64,000 bases of DNA from Nitrospirota bacterium (GTDB lineage: Bacteria; Nitrospirota; Thermodesulfovibrionia; Thermodesulfovibrionales; UBA6898). This document shows, one piece after another, positions 25,164-34,152 of this stretch. Below the pieces are notes generated by a model. The model was not told where the DNA came from and ran no database searches. It saw nothing but the letters and a program-made list of their open reading frames with translations. Location of the stretch: NCBI GenBank assembly GCA_021825365.1, contig JAKAHR010000001.1:62001-126000 (forward strand), in the 5' to 3' direction. A program made the translations under genes and the position numbers. Position 1 is the stretch's first letter. Every line of letters begins with the position of its first letter.

Positions 25164-26081
25164 ATGCGCGCCGTTCTCCTCGTCGCGCTGCTAATCCTCC
25201 TGCCTGCCTGCGGAAAGAAAGGCGCACTGACCCTGAGGTCCTATGAGGCCCCGCCCTCTCCTGCCGGTCTTTCAGCTGTTCACCGCGAAGGCGACATCAT
25301 ACTCTCCTGGAGTTTCCCCCGGGTTAGCGAAGAGTCCATCGCAGAATTCAAGTTGACGAGGACGGCCGCATCCGGCGCGGTCAGGATCATCCCGGTCCCG
25401 GCGGCGATCAGGACCTTTACCGATTTGGACTTCACGTTCGGCGAAAAGATCGACTACATGGTGACATCGGTCAACGCACGGGGAATTTCCAGTGCCCCAT
25501 CTGCGGTCTCCGTGCTTCCCCTTCAGCCGCCTCCGGCCCCGGAGGGCCTGAGGGCCGCTGTGCAGGGAAATGCGGTCATCCTTTCCTGGGAAGACAAGAC
25601 CGGCAGCCGATACAACGTCTACAAACGGTATGACAGGGACGGCTACGGCATGACTCCGTTGAATCCCGAGCCTCTGAAAGAGAGGAGTTTCAGCGATCCC
25701 CTTATCTTTGGAAAGACGGTACATTATACGGTACGGGGTCTCGCCGGGACCGCCCTGAGGGACGAGGGTCCGCCGGCCGTCGAGACGACCATAAATCCCG
25801 AGGAATTCGTTCCCCAGGCCCCGAAGAATGTCCGCTGGTACGCTGAACCCGACAGGGTTGTGCTCAGTTGGGAGGAGTCTGCCGAGGCCTGGGTAACCGC
25901 GTACCGGGTATATCGCCGCACTGACGCAGGGGAGTTTGTCATTATCGGAGAGACGCAGCTTCCCACCTACGTCGACAGGGGGCGTGTTTCAACGGCCCGG
26001 GATTACCGCGTTACCGCGGTGGGACCGGCAAAAGAGGGGCCTGCGGTGGATGTCCGGGGAGTTGCGTTGCATGCTGACTGA
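25164..26081 (+). CDS. Lipoprotein with fibronectin type III-like domains
   Basis: A 305-residue protein. The signal MRAVLLVALLILLPAC gives a lipidated Cys16 followed by GKKGAL, as in LptM/YifL-type small lipoproteins. Three FN3-like repeats follow (PPSPAGLSAVHREGDIILSW, PPAPEGLRAAVQGNAVILSW and PQAPKNVRWYAEPDRVVLSW), each with the SW motif. ATG at 25164 is chosen because it starts the signal peptide and has AGAGGA upstream; longer forms would add a charged leader. It is likely on the periplasmic side of a membrane. Function unknown; possibly LptD/BAM related by its argH neighbour, which is only inference. Confidence 0.78.
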   Translation: MRAVLLVALLILLPACGKKGALTLRSYEAPPSPAGLSAVHREGDIILSWSFPRVSEESIAEFKLTRTAASGAVRIIPVPAAIRTFTDLDFTFGEKIDYMVTSVNARGISSAPSAVSVLPLQPPPAPEGLRAAVQGNAVILSWEDKTGSRYNVYKRYDRDGYGMTPLNPEPLKERSFSDPLIFGKTVHYTVRGLAGTALRDEGPPAVETTINPEEFVPQAPKNVRWYAEPDRVVLSWEESAEAWVTAYRVYRRTDAGEFVIIGETQLPTYVDRGRVSTARDYRVTAVGPAKEGPAVDVRGVALHAD

Positions 26082-26234
26082 GGACGTTTCTTTCGGTGCG
26101 CTGCCGGAGTCCGCGTTGACGGATGATTCTTTCCGGCGGTTTCGTGTATCATAAGAATAAGCAGAAACACTGTCTGTCTTGGAGGGCTTCACTGAATACC
26201 GCAACGGATACCAGCCTCGCGATTCCCGCATACC

Positions 26235-27959
26235 ATGAGCATACCTCTTCGTCTCCTCGTTGTTGAGGATTCCGAAGACGATCTCCTCCTCCTCCTGCGG
26301 GAACTCCGCGGGGGCGGTTATGATCCTTCCTTTTATCGTGTAGAAACATCTCATGACATGAAAGAGGCGCTGGCCCGACAGACGTGGGACCTGATCATTT
26401 CGGACTATATCATGCCCCGTTTCAGCGGTATCGCAGCCCTGAAAATGGCGAGGCAGCACGGCTCGGACATCCCCTTTATCATCGTATCGGGCAAGATCGG
26501 CGAGGAAACCGCTGTCGATGCGATGAAGGCCGGCGCACACGACTATATTGTGAAGGGAAATCTGTCGCGGCTTGTGCCCGCGGTAGACCGTGAGCTTCGC
26601 GAAGCGGAGAGGAGGCGCAAGAGCAGGGAGGCGGAAGACGAGCTGCGACGGTACCGGGAGCACCTCGAGGAGATGGTCGAGCGGAGGACCGGGGAGTTGC
26701 GGAGGATGAATGCCCAGCTTGAGGATGAGATCGCCAAACGCACGGTGATCGACGGGGAACTCCGCGAACACCGCGACCACCTCGATCTCCTGGTCCGCGA
26801 GCGCACGGCTGAACTCCGCCAGGTGAATAAGGACCTCCGCGGAGAGATCATGCGGCGTATCCAGATGGAAAAGGACCTTATCGAGAGCCAGCGCTTCGTG
26901 CACCGTATCGCGGATGCCACTCCCGACCTGCTGTACCTCCATGATGTTATCGACGACAACAACATCTACGTCAACCCCCGCGTCAAGGACATCCTGGGCT
27001 ATGGTCCCGAAGAGATACGCCGGATGGGCCCTTCCTTTTTCAACACGCTCATCCATCCCGACGACGCGGCGGTGAGGGAATCGCTCCTTGACCGTTTTGC
27101 GGACGCGCCTGAGGGCGCGATCGTTGAGTCCGAATTCCGCCTGAAGAATGCTTCCGGCGAGTGGCGCTGGTTCAGCAGCAGGGACGTCATCTTCAAGCGG
27201 ACGTCCGACGGCCTTCTCAAGATCATTCTCGGCATAGCCCAGGACATCACCGAAAAAAAGGCTGCAGAAGAAGAGCTCAAGAAATCGAGGGAACAGCTCC
27301 GCACCCTCCTCGCCCACCTCCAGTCCGTACGGGAAGACGAACAGGCACGCATCTCCCGTGAGATCCATGATGAGCTGGGTCAGTCCCTCACCGCCCTGAA
27401 GATGGACCTTGCGTGGATGGTCAGGCGACTCGACAAGGAACAGAAGCCCCTCCTGGAGAAGGCGAACCTGATGGCTAAACTTATCGACATGAACATCCAG
27501 ACGGTCAAACGCATCTCCGCTGAACTGAGGCCGGGCCTCCTCGACGACCTCGGTCTGACCGCGGCGCTCGAATGGCAGGCCGAAGAGTTCCACAGCCGCA
27601 CCGGTATACCCTGCGAATTGTTCATTAACCCCGAAGACATCGAGCTGGACAGAGACCTCTCCACAACGATCTTCAGGGTCTTTCAGGAGACGCTGACCAA
27701 CGTCGTCAGGCACGCGGAGGCAAAGAAGGTGATGGTGGACCTGAGGAGAACGGGGCAGGAGGTGATCCTGACAGTACGGGATGACGGGAGGGGCATTACG
27801 GAAAAGCAGGTAGCCAGCCCCACATCCATCGGCCTGATCGGGATGAGGGAAAGGATACGGTTCCTCGACGGCACGGTAAAGATAACCGGCGGCAGGCGGG
27901 GAGGGACGACCGTCACGGTAAAGATTCCCCTCAGCCATGGCGAAAAGGCGGCGGGGTGA
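26235..27959 (+). CDS. Response regulator / PAS / NarX-type histidine kinase hybrid
   Basis: A 574-residue soluble signalling protein. Residues 6-120 are a receiver domain (LRLLVVEDSEDD, phospho-acceptor in DLIISDYIMP, Lys in YIVKGN). A long coiled-coil follows (120-220) with two ERRTGEL/ERTAEL repeats. Residues 222-345 form a PAS/PAC domain (RIADATPDLLYLHD; EFRLKNASGEWRW). Residues 365-440 are HisKA_3, with phospho-accepting His in ISREIHDELGQSLTALKMD, and 470-570 are HATPase_c (GIPCELF to VTVKIP). It lies just before a NarL-family regulator, its likely partner. Being cytoplasmic, it probably reads an upstream kinase signal and a PAS ligand. Confidence 0.92.
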   Translation: MSIPLRLLVVEDSEDDLLLLLRELRGGGYDPSFYRVETSHDMKEALARQTWDLIISDYIMPRFSGIAALKMARQHGSDIPFIIVSGKIGEETAVDAMKAGAHDYIVKGNLSRLVPAVDRELREAERRRKSREAEDELRRYREHLEEMVERRTGELRRMNAQLEDEIAKRTVIDGELREHRDHLDLLVRERTAELRQVNKDLRGEIMRRIQMEKDLIESQRFVHRIADATPDLLYLHDVIDDNNIYVNPRVKDILGYGPEEIRRMGPSFFNTLIHPDDAAVRESLLDRFADAPEGAIVESEFRLKNASGEWRWFSSRDVIFKRTSDGLLKIILGIAQDITEKKAAEEELKKSREQLRTLLAHLQSVREDEQARISREIHDELGQSLTALKMDLAWMVRRLDKEQKPLLEKANLMAKLIDMNIQTVKRISAELRPGLLDDLGLTAALEWQAEEFHSRTGIPCELFINPEDIELDRDLSTTIFRVFQETLTNVVRHAEAKKVMVDLRRTGQEVILTVRDDGRGITEKQVASPTSIGLIGMRERIRFLDGTVKITGGRRGGTTVTVKIPLSHGEKAAG

Positions 27960-27961
27960 TA

Positions 27962-27967
27962 TACAAT
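27962..27967 (+). promoter_or_regulatory. -10 element for the NarL-type regulator at 27987
   Basis: TGATATACAAT (27957-27967) begins in the stop codon of the kinase gene. TACAAT ends 19 bases before the ATG, giving a 5' leader of about 13 bases that lacks a clear ribosome site. This would let the regulator be expressed apart from its kinase. Confidence 0.35.
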
Positions 27968-27986
27968 ATCCCATCGGCAAATCCCT

Positions 27987-28619
27987 ATGATTAAGATCCT
28001 TATAGCAGACGACCACGCCATAGTCCGGGAGGGTCTGAAGCAGATACTCGCGGAAACCCCCGACATGATCGTGGCGGACGAGGCCAGCAACGGGCAGGAA
28101 GTCATCGCCAAGGTGGAAAAGAGCGACTTCGACGTGGTGCTCCTCGACATCTCGATGCCGGGAAGAAACGGCATCGAGGTGCTCAAGCAGCTCAAGGCCG
28201 ATCGTCCGCGGGTGTCCGTGCTCATCCTGAGCATGTATTCCGAGGAGCAGTATGCGATGCGCGCCCTGCGCGCAGGGGCCTCGGGCTATCTCACCAAGGA
28301 GAGCGCACCGGATGAGCTGATCGACGCCATCCGCAGGGTATCACAGGGCAGAAAGTATATCAGCCCCTCGGTAGCGGAAAAACTGGCGGTGAACCTCGAG
28401 CCGGGCACGGACAAGGCGCCGCACGAGATACTCTCGGACAGGGAATACCAGGTGATGTGCATGATCGCCTCGGGAAAGACGATCAAGGAGATCGGCGATG
28501 AGCTGAAACTGAGCGTCAAGACCATCAGTACCTACCGCTCACGCATCCTCGAGAAGCTCGACCTGCGGAATAACGCTGCACTGACCCATTACGCCATTCA
28601 GAACAGACTCGTGGAGTAG
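27987..28619 (+). CDS. NarL/FixJ-family response regulator
   Basis: A 210-residue DNA-binding regulator. The receiver domain (residues 1-120) has IADDHAIVREG, the phospho-acceptor Asp in VVLLDISMPGRNG and the conserved Lys in SGYLTKESAP. The LuxR-type helix-turn-helix (about 145-205) includes LSDREYQVMCMIASGKTIKE and SVKTISTYRSRILEKL. It is the probable output of the hybrid kinase 28 bases upstream. gmhA follows after only 3 bases, so the regulator may be co-transcribed with the gmhA-ruv operon. Its targets are unknown. Confidence 0.95.
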   Translation: MIKILIADDHAIVREGLKQILAETPDMIVADEASNGQEVIAKVEKSDFDVVLLDISMPGRNGIEVLKQLKADRPRVSVLILSMYSEEQYAMRALRAGASGYLTKESAPDELIDAIRRVSQGRKYISPSVAEKLAVNLEPGTDKAPHEILSDREYQVMCMIASGKTIKEIGDELKLSVKTISTYRSRILEKLDLRNNAALTHYAIQNRLVE

Positions 28620-28622
28620 AGC

Positions 28623-29207
28623 ATGAAAGAGAAGATACTAAAGGAATTCAGGGACAGCATGGCGGTCAAGGAGCAGTTCATCCAGACCCACGTGGAAACG
28701 GTGGTGGAGGTCTCCAAGGCCATCTCGCGGGCTTTTGACGAGGGCAATAAGGTCATCCTCTTCGGCAATGGCGGATCGGCATCGGACGCGTCGCATATCG
28801 CCGCCGAGTTCGTCAACCGCTTCAAGAAGGAGAGACCCGGCCTTCCGGCAATCGCCCTGAACACCGACATGGCGGTACTGACCTCCATAGCAAACGATTA
28901 TGACTACGCCGAGATATTCTCCCGACAGCTCAAGGCGCTGGCCGTCGACGGCGATATCGTCATCGCCATAACCACGAGCGGCCATTCACCCAACGTAGTC
29001 AAGGCTCTGGATGTCGCCCGCAGGAAGAAACTCCAGACCGTCGTCTTTACCGGAGCCAAGGGAGAAAAGCTGGCCGCGAAGGCGACCTTTCCCTTTGTCG
29101 TGCCGACAGACAACACGCCGCGGATCCAGGAGACCCATATTACCCTCGGCCATGTCATCTGTCTCATGGTTGAAGAGATCCTCTTTGAAGAGCCCCGCAA
29201 GAAGTAG
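28623..29207 (+). CDS. gmhA: Sedoheptulose 7-phosphate isomerase
   Basis: A 194-residue SIS-domain enzyme making D-glycero-D-manno-heptose 7-phosphate, the first step to LPS core heptose. Marks are LFGNGGSASDASHIAAEF (substrate loop), NDYDYAEIFSRQL, and AITTSGHSPNVVKALDVAR. The C-terminal TDNTPRIQETHITLGHVICL includes the His and Gln/Glu used in catalysis. It implies a heptose-containing LPS and so an outer membrane. The ATG has GGAG upstream. It is the first gene of the long plus-strand operon if the regulator is not counted. Confidence 0.96.
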   Translation: MKEKILKEFRDSMAVKEQFIQTHVETVVEVSKAISRAFDEGNKVILFGNGGSASDASHIAAEFVNRFKKERPGLPAIALNTDMAVLTSIANDYDYAEIFSRQLKALAVDGDIVIAITTSGHSPNVVKALDVARRKKLQTVVFTGAKGEKLAAKATFPFVVPTDNTPRIQETHITLGHVICLMVEEILFEEPRKK

Positions 29208-29220
29208 CCCCCGCACGATC

Positions 29221-29718
29221 ATGGGCATCGATCCTGGCAGCATCGCCCTGGGCTATGGACTCATCTCGACAGACGGGAGGGACGCCGTCTATCTGACCTC
29301 CGGGGTCATTTCACCGCCCGCGGCGTCGCCGCTCTCCCATCGCCTGAAGTGCATCTACCATTCCCTCCTGGAGGTCGTCCGCGAGCACCGGCCCGATGAC
29401 ATCGTCGTTGAGAAGATATTCTTCGCCAAGGGAGCAAAGGCAGCCCTCAGCCTCGGCCACGCGCGCGGCATCGTATTGCTTGCGGCCGCTTCCGAGAACG
29501 TGCCGATCCACGAATGCAGCGCCCTTCAGGTAAAAAAGGCGGTCGTCGGCTACGGGCGCGCTGAAAAATCCCAGGTCCAGGAGATGGTGAAGCTGATCCT
29601 GAAGATACGGGGGACGCTCTATCCCGACAGCGCCGATGCCCTCGCCCTTGCCCTCTGCCACATGAATGCGATAAAATTCAATGAATCCCTGCAGGGGCAG
29701 GGAACGTCCTCCGTGTGA
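29221..29718 (+). CDS. ruvC: Crossover junction endodeoxyribonuclease RuvC (start uncertain)
   Basis: A Holliday-junction resolvase. Acidic catalytic residues are seen in MGIDPGSIALGYG (Asp), the DDIVVEKIFF (Glu) block, and DSADALALALCH (two Asp). With ATG at 29221 the protein has 165 residues but loses the usual three residues of the first strand before GIDPG. The frame upstream reads SPRTIMGIDPG and is open; TTG at 29185 (within the end of gmhA) or an ACG at 29215 are alternatives. It is the first of ruvC-ruvA-ruvB in the classical order. Enzyme identity is firm, the N-terminus is not. Confidence 0.93.
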   Translation: MGIDPGSIALGYGLISTDGRDAVYLTSGVISPPAASPLSHRLKCIYHSLLEVVREHRPDDIVVEKIFFAKGAKAALSLGHARGIVLLAAASENVPIHECSALQVKKAVVGYGRAEKSQVQEMVKLILKIRGTLYPDSADALALALCHMNAIKFNESLQGQGTSSV

Positions 29719-29770
29719 GCGGAATGCGGAGTCACCCTTTTCATCCCTTGTTTTTTCACTGATACTGATT

Positions 29771-30346
29771 ATGATAGGCTCTCTCAGAGGAAGGCTCATC
29801 TCCAGACGCCCTGACAACGTGGTTGTCGAGGTTCACGGTGTCGGCTATGTGGTTCAGGTGCCTATCCCTACTCTCGCCGGCCTGCCGGAAGAGGGAGGGG
29901 AGGTCTTCCTGCACATCCATACCCATGTGAGGGAGGACTCCCTGAGTCTCTTCGGGTTTGCGTCCGAGGCAGAAAAGAGGATATTCGTCACCCTCCTCGG
30001 CGTCTCCGGCATCGGGCCGAAGATGGCCGTCAACATCCTTTCCGGGGTCTCCTCCGACGATTTTCTCGATGCGTTGCAGAGGGAGGACGTGGCCGCACTC
30101 TGCAGGATCCCCGGGCTGGGCAAGAAGACCGCCCATCGTCTCATCCTCGAACTCCGCGAAAAACTCCCCTCCTCGACCGGGGCGCGTGACCACCTTTTCG
30201 AGGACGCCCTTTCAGCGCTGGTGAATCTCGGGTACAAGAGACAGACCGCACAAGAACACCTTGAAATCGTGTATAAAAAAGGGTTCACCACCATCGAGGA
30301 TCTCCTCAAGGAGACCCTGAAGAAGCTGACCGGAAATGCCGCATAA
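29771..30346 (+). CDS. ruvA: Holliday junction branch migration protein RuvA
   Basis: A 191-residue junction-binding protein that targets RuvB. It opens [28 protein letters not shown] (OB fold, domain I), then [13 protein letters not shown], two HhH motifs ([16 protein letters not shown] and [19 protein letters not shown]), and the C-terminal RuvB-binding domain ([19 protein letters not shown]). The start at 29771 gives the standard N-terminus; the region 29719-29770 before it holds no gene. The end overlaps ruvB by 11 bases. Full length. Confidence 0.97.
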   Translation: MIGSLRGRLISRRPDNVVVEVHGVGYVVQVPIPTLAGLPEEGGEVFLHIHTHVREDSLSLFGFASEAEKRIFVTLLGVSGIGPKMAVNILSGVSSDDFLDALQREDVAALCRIPGLGKKTAHRLILELREKLPSSTGARDHLFEDALSALVNLGYKRQTAQEHLEIVYKKGFTTIEDLLKETLKKLTGNAA

Positions 30347-31385
30347 CAAGCCCGATAAGGGTATCGAGAGGATAGATCCGCAGGACAGGATCGTCAGCCC
30401 CGACGTCCTTGAGGAGGAGGCGGTGCTGGACCTGAACCTGAGGCCCGCCACCCTGGATGAGTTCGTAGGCCAGGACAAGATCAAGGAGAACCTGAAGATA
30501 TTCATCAGGGCCGCCCGTCAGAGGAAAGAGCCGCTCGACCACACCCTCTTCTGCGGCCCGCCGGGTCTCGGCAAGACGACCCTGGCGCACATCATTTCGA
30601 GCGAGTTGAAGGTAAAGCTCAAGACCACGTCAGGCCCGGTGCTCGAACGGCCGGGGGACCTGGCCGCGATACTGACCAACCTCTCGGATATGGACATCCT
30701 CTTCGTCGATGAAATCCACCGTCTGCCGAGGATCGTGGAAGAGGTACTGTATCCCGCGATGGAGGATTTCCAGCTGGACATCATTATCGGGCAGGGTCCC
30801 AACGCCAGGACCCTCAAACTGAACCTTCCGAAGTTCACCCTCATCGGCGCGACAACGAGGACCGGCCTGCTCACCTCGCCCCTGCGGGACCGTTTCGGGA
30901 TCATCGACCGGCTCACCTACTACGATCCCGCGCAGCTGTGCAAGATCGTCCTGCGGTCAGCGGGCATCATGAAGGTCGAGATCAGGGAGGACGCTGCCTA
31001 TGAGATCGCACGGAGGTCGCGGGGTACGCCCCGCATCGCCAACAGGCTGTTGAAACGGGTCAGGGACTTTGCCCAGGTCCTCGGAGACGGCACCATAGAC
31101 CTGGCGATAGCCAAGAAGTCCCTTGCCTCCCTCGACGTCGACGAAAAAGGGCTGGATGATATGGACCGGAAGCTCCTCCTTACGATTGTCGAGAAGTTCA
31201 GCGGCGGGCCTGTCGGCGTTGAGACGCTTGCTGCATCCCTCCGGGAAGACCGCGAGACGATCGAAGACGTTTACGAGCCGTTCCTCATGCAGGAGGGGCT
31301 TCTCGAGAGGACGCCGCGCGGGAGACTCGTGACCCGTAACGGCTACAGCCATCTCGGCAAGGACATCCCCCAGGGCCTCTTCTGA
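30336..31385 (+). CDS. ruvB: Holliday junction branch migration helicase RuvB
   Basis: A 349-residue AAA+ motor. Walker A is [15 protein letters not shown], Walker B is [17 protein letters not shown], sensor 1 is [21 protein letters not shown], and the C-terminal winged helix includes [15 protein letters not shown]. The N-terminus has the usual [19 protein letters not shown]. It begins inside the end of ruvA. With RuvA it drives branch migration for recombination repair, and RuvC cuts. Standard length. Confidence 0.98.
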   Translation: MPHNKPDKGIERIDPQDRIVSPDVLEEEAVLDLNLRPATLDEFVGQDKIKENLKIFIRAARQRKEPLDHTLFCGPPGLGKTTLAHIISSELKVKLKTTSGPVLERPGDLAAILTNLSDMDILFVDEIHRLPRIVEEVLYPAMEDFQLDIIIGQGPNARTLKLNLPKFTLIGATTRTGLLTSPLRDRFGIIDRLTYYDPAQLCKIVLRSAGIMKVEIREDAAYEIARRSRGTPRIANRLLKRVRDFAQVLGDGTIDLAIAKKSLASLDVDEKGLDDMDRKLLLTIVEKFSGGPVGVETLAASLREDRETIEDVYEPFLMQEGLLERTPRGRLVTRNGYSHLGKDIPQGLF

Positions 31386-31396
31386 GGAAGTACTCC

Positions 31397-31933
31397 ATGA
31401 AGCTCCTGATGCACATCTGCTGTTCCAACTGCAGCATCCTGCCCCTGCAGCATTATCTCCGTGCAGGGATCGATATACGGGGATTCTGGTTTAACCCCAA
31501 CATCCACCCCTACACCGAGTACTCCGCCCGGCTCTCCGCTGTCGAGAAATTGCAGGCGATCTGGCAGCTCGACATCGAATATCTCGATGCATACGACCTC
31601 GACGACTTTCTGAAGGCCGTTGTCGGCAAGGGGCAGGAGCGTTGCGCAGCCTGTTATTCAGTCAGACTTAAAAAAACAGCCGAGACCGCGCGGCTGATGG
31701 GGCTCGACGGCTTCACCACGTCACTGCTTGCCAGTCCCTACCAGAAATTTGATATGATAAACGAGATCGGCCGCGAGACAGGACAGAGGCTTGGCATCAC
31801 CTATTATGCGGAGGACCTCCGGAAGGGCTGGGGGCTCTCCCGGCAACTGGTCGCCGAGTTCGGCCTCTACCGGCAGAAGTATTGCGGCTGCATCTATTCT
31901 GAAATGGAACGATACAGAAAGAGGCGTTCGTAA
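31397..31933 (+). CDS. queH: Epoxyqueuosine reductase QueH
   Basis: A 178-residue DUF208 protein. The conserved Cys pairs are visible: MHICCSNCS near the N-terminus, ERCAACYSVRL in the middle and KYCGCIYSEME near the C-terminus; these hold a [4Fe-4S] cluster and an adjacent metal in characterised QueH. The protein reduces epoxyqueuosine to queuosine in tRNA, the last step. Its likely partner queA is four genes downstream in the same operon, so the two final queuosine steps are linked. It replaces the cobalamin-dependent QueG, fitting an anaerobe. Confidence 0.93.
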   Translation: MKLLMHICCSNCSILPLQHYLRAGIDIRGFWFNPNIHPYTEYSARLSAVEKLQAIWQLDIEYLDAYDLDDFLKAVVGKGQERCAACYSVRLKKTAETARLMGLDGFTTSLLASPYQKFDMINEIGRETGQRLGITYYAEDLRKGWGLSRQLVAEFGLYRQKYCGCIYSEMERYRKRRS

Positions 31934-31953
31934 TTAACTGCTCCCGTGAGTCC

Positions 31954-32178
31954 ATGGACGGTCTTCAGCATATCGGCAAGGTCTTGATAGGCGCAGGGCT
32001 GCTTATCGCAGCGCTCGGCCTGTTTCTTCTTCTTGCGGGCAGGATTCCCTGGCTGGGAAGGTTGCCGGGCGATATCCTCGTCCAGAAGAGGAATTTCACC
32101 ATCTATGTTCCCCTTGCCACGAGCATTCTCCTCAGCATTCTCCTGACGCTCATTTTCTGGCTTTTCGGGCGGAAATGA
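31954..32178 (+). CDS. DUF2905 small membrane protein
   Basis: A 74-residue protein with two membrane helices (residues about 7-27 and 49-70) joined by the conserved GRIPWLGRLPGDILVQKRNFTIYVP-type loop. DUF2905 proteins are widespread, of unknown role, and often sit beside ruvB, queA or spoIID-like genes as here. The stop overlaps the start of the SpoIID-type gene (ATGA). Confidence 0.9.
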   Translation: MDGLQHIGKVLIGAGLLIAALGLFLLLAGRIPWLGRLPGDILVQKRNFTIYVPLATSILLSILLTLIFWLFGRK

Positions 32179-33164
32179 TCAGACATAAAGTCCTGCATCT
32201 CTTCATAACGCTGTTGTTAGTCCTCCTTTCATTCTCTTCCGAGGCGGCGACGGTCAAGGTCCTTATCCTTGACGACGTATTTCAAGGCATCCCGGAGAAG
32301 GACGAAAGGCTCGACAGCATGGGCAGGATCACCGGCGATCTCCTGGTAAGCGGTTCTCACTATCAGGGGGACATCGAGGTCTGGAAAGGCAAGTCAGGAC
32401 TCTACCTCATCAATGAGCTGCCCCTGGAAGAGTATATCAAGAACGTTGTCTCTGCCGAGGTGGGACAGAATTGGGACATGGAGGCGCTGAAGGCTCAGGC
32501 GGTGATCTCCCGGACATATGCCCTCTATCAGAAGGGTCTGAACGGCAACATCAACTTCGACCTCACTTCCTCTGTCCTGCACCAGGTGTACAAGGGCACG
32601 GTCATCGACGCACGTATCTCCTATGCCGTCATGCATACCGGGGGAGAGGTCCTCACCTACAACGGAAGACTGATCGAGGCGCTCTACCACTCTACCTGCG
32701 GAGGCATGACCGAAGACCCTGCCGAGGTATTCGGCAAGAGCTACCCGTACCTCAAGCCTGTCGAAGCGAGCTGCACGGTCTCGCCTTACTCGGTCTGGGA
32801 GAGAAAGATGCCCGTTGAAGAGATCGAAAAGGCTCTCCGCCTCACTGGCGTAAAGACAATTACCATAAAATCATACACAGCCACCAAGAGGGTCAAGACG
32901 GTCGAAATCGCTCACGACGACGGGACTCTTACCGTCAAATCGAACGATCTTCGGAAGGCCCTGGGCTGGAGCCGCCTCCCGAGCACCAACTTCGAGGTGT
33001 ACCGCGAAAACGGCACCTTCGTCTTCGACGGAAAGGGATACGGCCACGGGGTCGGCCTCTGCCAGTGGTCTGCCCTGGAGATGGCCCGGGAAGGGAAGAC
33101 GTACCGGGAGATCCTCTCCTTCTTCTATCCGGGCACGGTCCTGCGGGTTCATGAAGACCGCTGA
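32175..33164 (+). CDS. SpoIID/LytB-domain protein
   Basis: A 329-residue exported protein with signal MIRHKVLHLFITLLLVLLSF-SSEA. The SpoIID domain has LPLEEYIKNVVSAEVGQNWD, then MEALKAQAVISRTYALYQ (catalytic Glu region), STCGGMTEDPAEVFG, and the C-terminal GYGHGVGLCQWSALEMAREG. SpoIID is a lytic transglycosylase that removes glycan from denuded strands in sporulation; in non-sporulating bacteria relatives are wall hydrolases or amidase enhancers. The operon's later SPOR protein also binds denuded glycan, supporting a shared septal murein role. Sporulation is not implied. Confidence 0.93.
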   Translation: MIRHKVLHLFITLLLVLLSFSSEAATVKVLILDDVFQGIPEKDERLDSMGRITGDLLVSGSHYQGDIEVWKGKSGLYLINELPLEEYIKNVVSAEVGQNWDMEALKAQAVISRTYALYQKGLNGNINFDLTSSVLHQVYKGTVIDARISYAVMHTGGEVLTYNGRLIEALYHSTCGGMTEDPAEVFGKSYPYLKPVEASCTVSPYSVWERKMPVEEIEKALRLTGVKTITIKSYTATKRVKTVEIAHDDGTLTVKSNDLRKALGWSRLPSTNFEVYRENGTFVFDGKGYGHGVGLCQWSALEMAREGKTYREILSFFYPGTVLRVHEDR

Positions 33165-34152
33165 GTACGACTTTCCGCTTCCTGAGGAACTCATCGCCCT
33201 CAGACCGGCTGAAGAGAGGGACGCCTCCAGGCTGTTCGTCCTCGGAAAAGACGGTGACTCGCACGCCCTTTTTTCCGATCTGCCCCGGTTCCTGTCTCCC
33301 GGAGACCTCGTTGTCATCAATAACACAAAGGTATTCCCCGCCCGCATCTTCGGACGGAAGACATCCGGCAAGAGACTGGATATGATTCTCATCAGGGAGA
33401 AATCCCCGGGAGAGTGGGAGATCATGTCAAAGGGGAGATATACCGGAAGGGTCGAGGTCTGCGGCATTGCGGCACGGATAACGGACGGATCTACCGCGGT
33501 ATTCGACAGCAGCGCAGACCTCAGGGCACATTTATGGGAGGAAGGCCTGATGCCCCTTCCCCCTTACATCAGGCGCGAGCCGGACGCCCTTGACCGGGAG
33601 CGCTACCAAACGGTCTATGCGTCCATAGAAGGATCGATTGCCGCGCCGACCGCCGGTCTTCATTTTACGCCGCGCCTCCTGCACGGCCTGTCCGAACGAA
33701 ATGTAGCCGTCAGGACGGTGACCCTCCATGTGGGGACCGGCACCTTCAGGCCCGTCAGGGCGGAAAACCTTGAGGACCATCAGATGGACAGCGAGTATTT
33801 CGAAATCGATCCCTCCTTGCTGGAAGAGATCAATGACGTCAAGTCCCAAGGCAGGAGGGTTGTTGCTGTCGGAACTACGACGACGAGGTGCCTCGAGGCC
33901 TTCGCCTCCGGAAGGTTCCAGACTCTCTCCCATAACGGCATTCTCAGGGCAACGACCGACATCTTTATCCATGAGGGATATGCTCCCCGGATAGTCGACA
34001 GCCTCATAACGAATTTCCATCTCCCCCACTCCACACCCCTCATGCTGACAGCCGCTTTTTCAGGCCGCGAAAGACTGCTTTCTGCTTATAGAACAGCTAT
34101 TTCCATGGGATATAGATTTTTCTCCTATGGGGATGCTATGCTTGTTCTATGA
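33151..34152 (+). CDS. queA: S-adenosylmethionine:tRNA ribosyltransferase-isomerase
   Basis: A 333-residue enzyme that moves the ribose of SAM to preQ1 in tRNA to form epoxyqueuosine. Family motifs are YDFPLPEELIALRPAEERDASRL, VVINNTKVFPARIFGRK, the PLPPYIRREPD block, and the C-terminal ATTDIFIHEGY and THFHLPHSTPLML-like NFHLPHSTPLMLTAAFSG. The start overlaps the spoIID gene by 14 bases. With queH upstream the operon covers the last two steps of queuosine formation. Confidence 0.97.
   Translation: MKTAEYDFPLPEELIALRPAEERDASRLFVLGKDGDSHALFSDLPRFLSPGDLVVINNTKVFPARIFGRKTSGKRLDMILIREKSPGEWEIMSKGRYTGRVEVCGIAARITDGSTAVFDSSADLRAHLWEEGLMPLPPYIRREPDALDRERYQTVYASIEGSIAAPTAGLHFTPRLLHGLSERNVAVRTVTLHVGTGTFRPVRAENLEDHQMDSEYFEIDPSLLEEINDVKSQGRRVVAVGTTTTRCLEAFASGRFQTLSHNGILRATTDIFIHEGYAPRIVDSLITNFHLPHSTPLMLTAAFSGRERLLSAYRTAISMGYRFFSYGDAMLVL

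Noticed and set aside
25989-28016. A 675-residue open frame opposite the hybrid kinase
   Set aside because: It mirrors the GC-rich third-position pattern of the real gene on the plus strand, has no recognisable domain and no ribosome site, and runs opposite conserved kinase motifs.
32175-33164. SpoIID as evidence of sporulation
   Set aside because: SpoIID/LytB-domain proteins are common in non-sporulating bacteria. No other sporulation gene is present, and gmhA and outer-membrane proteins point to a Gram-negative host.
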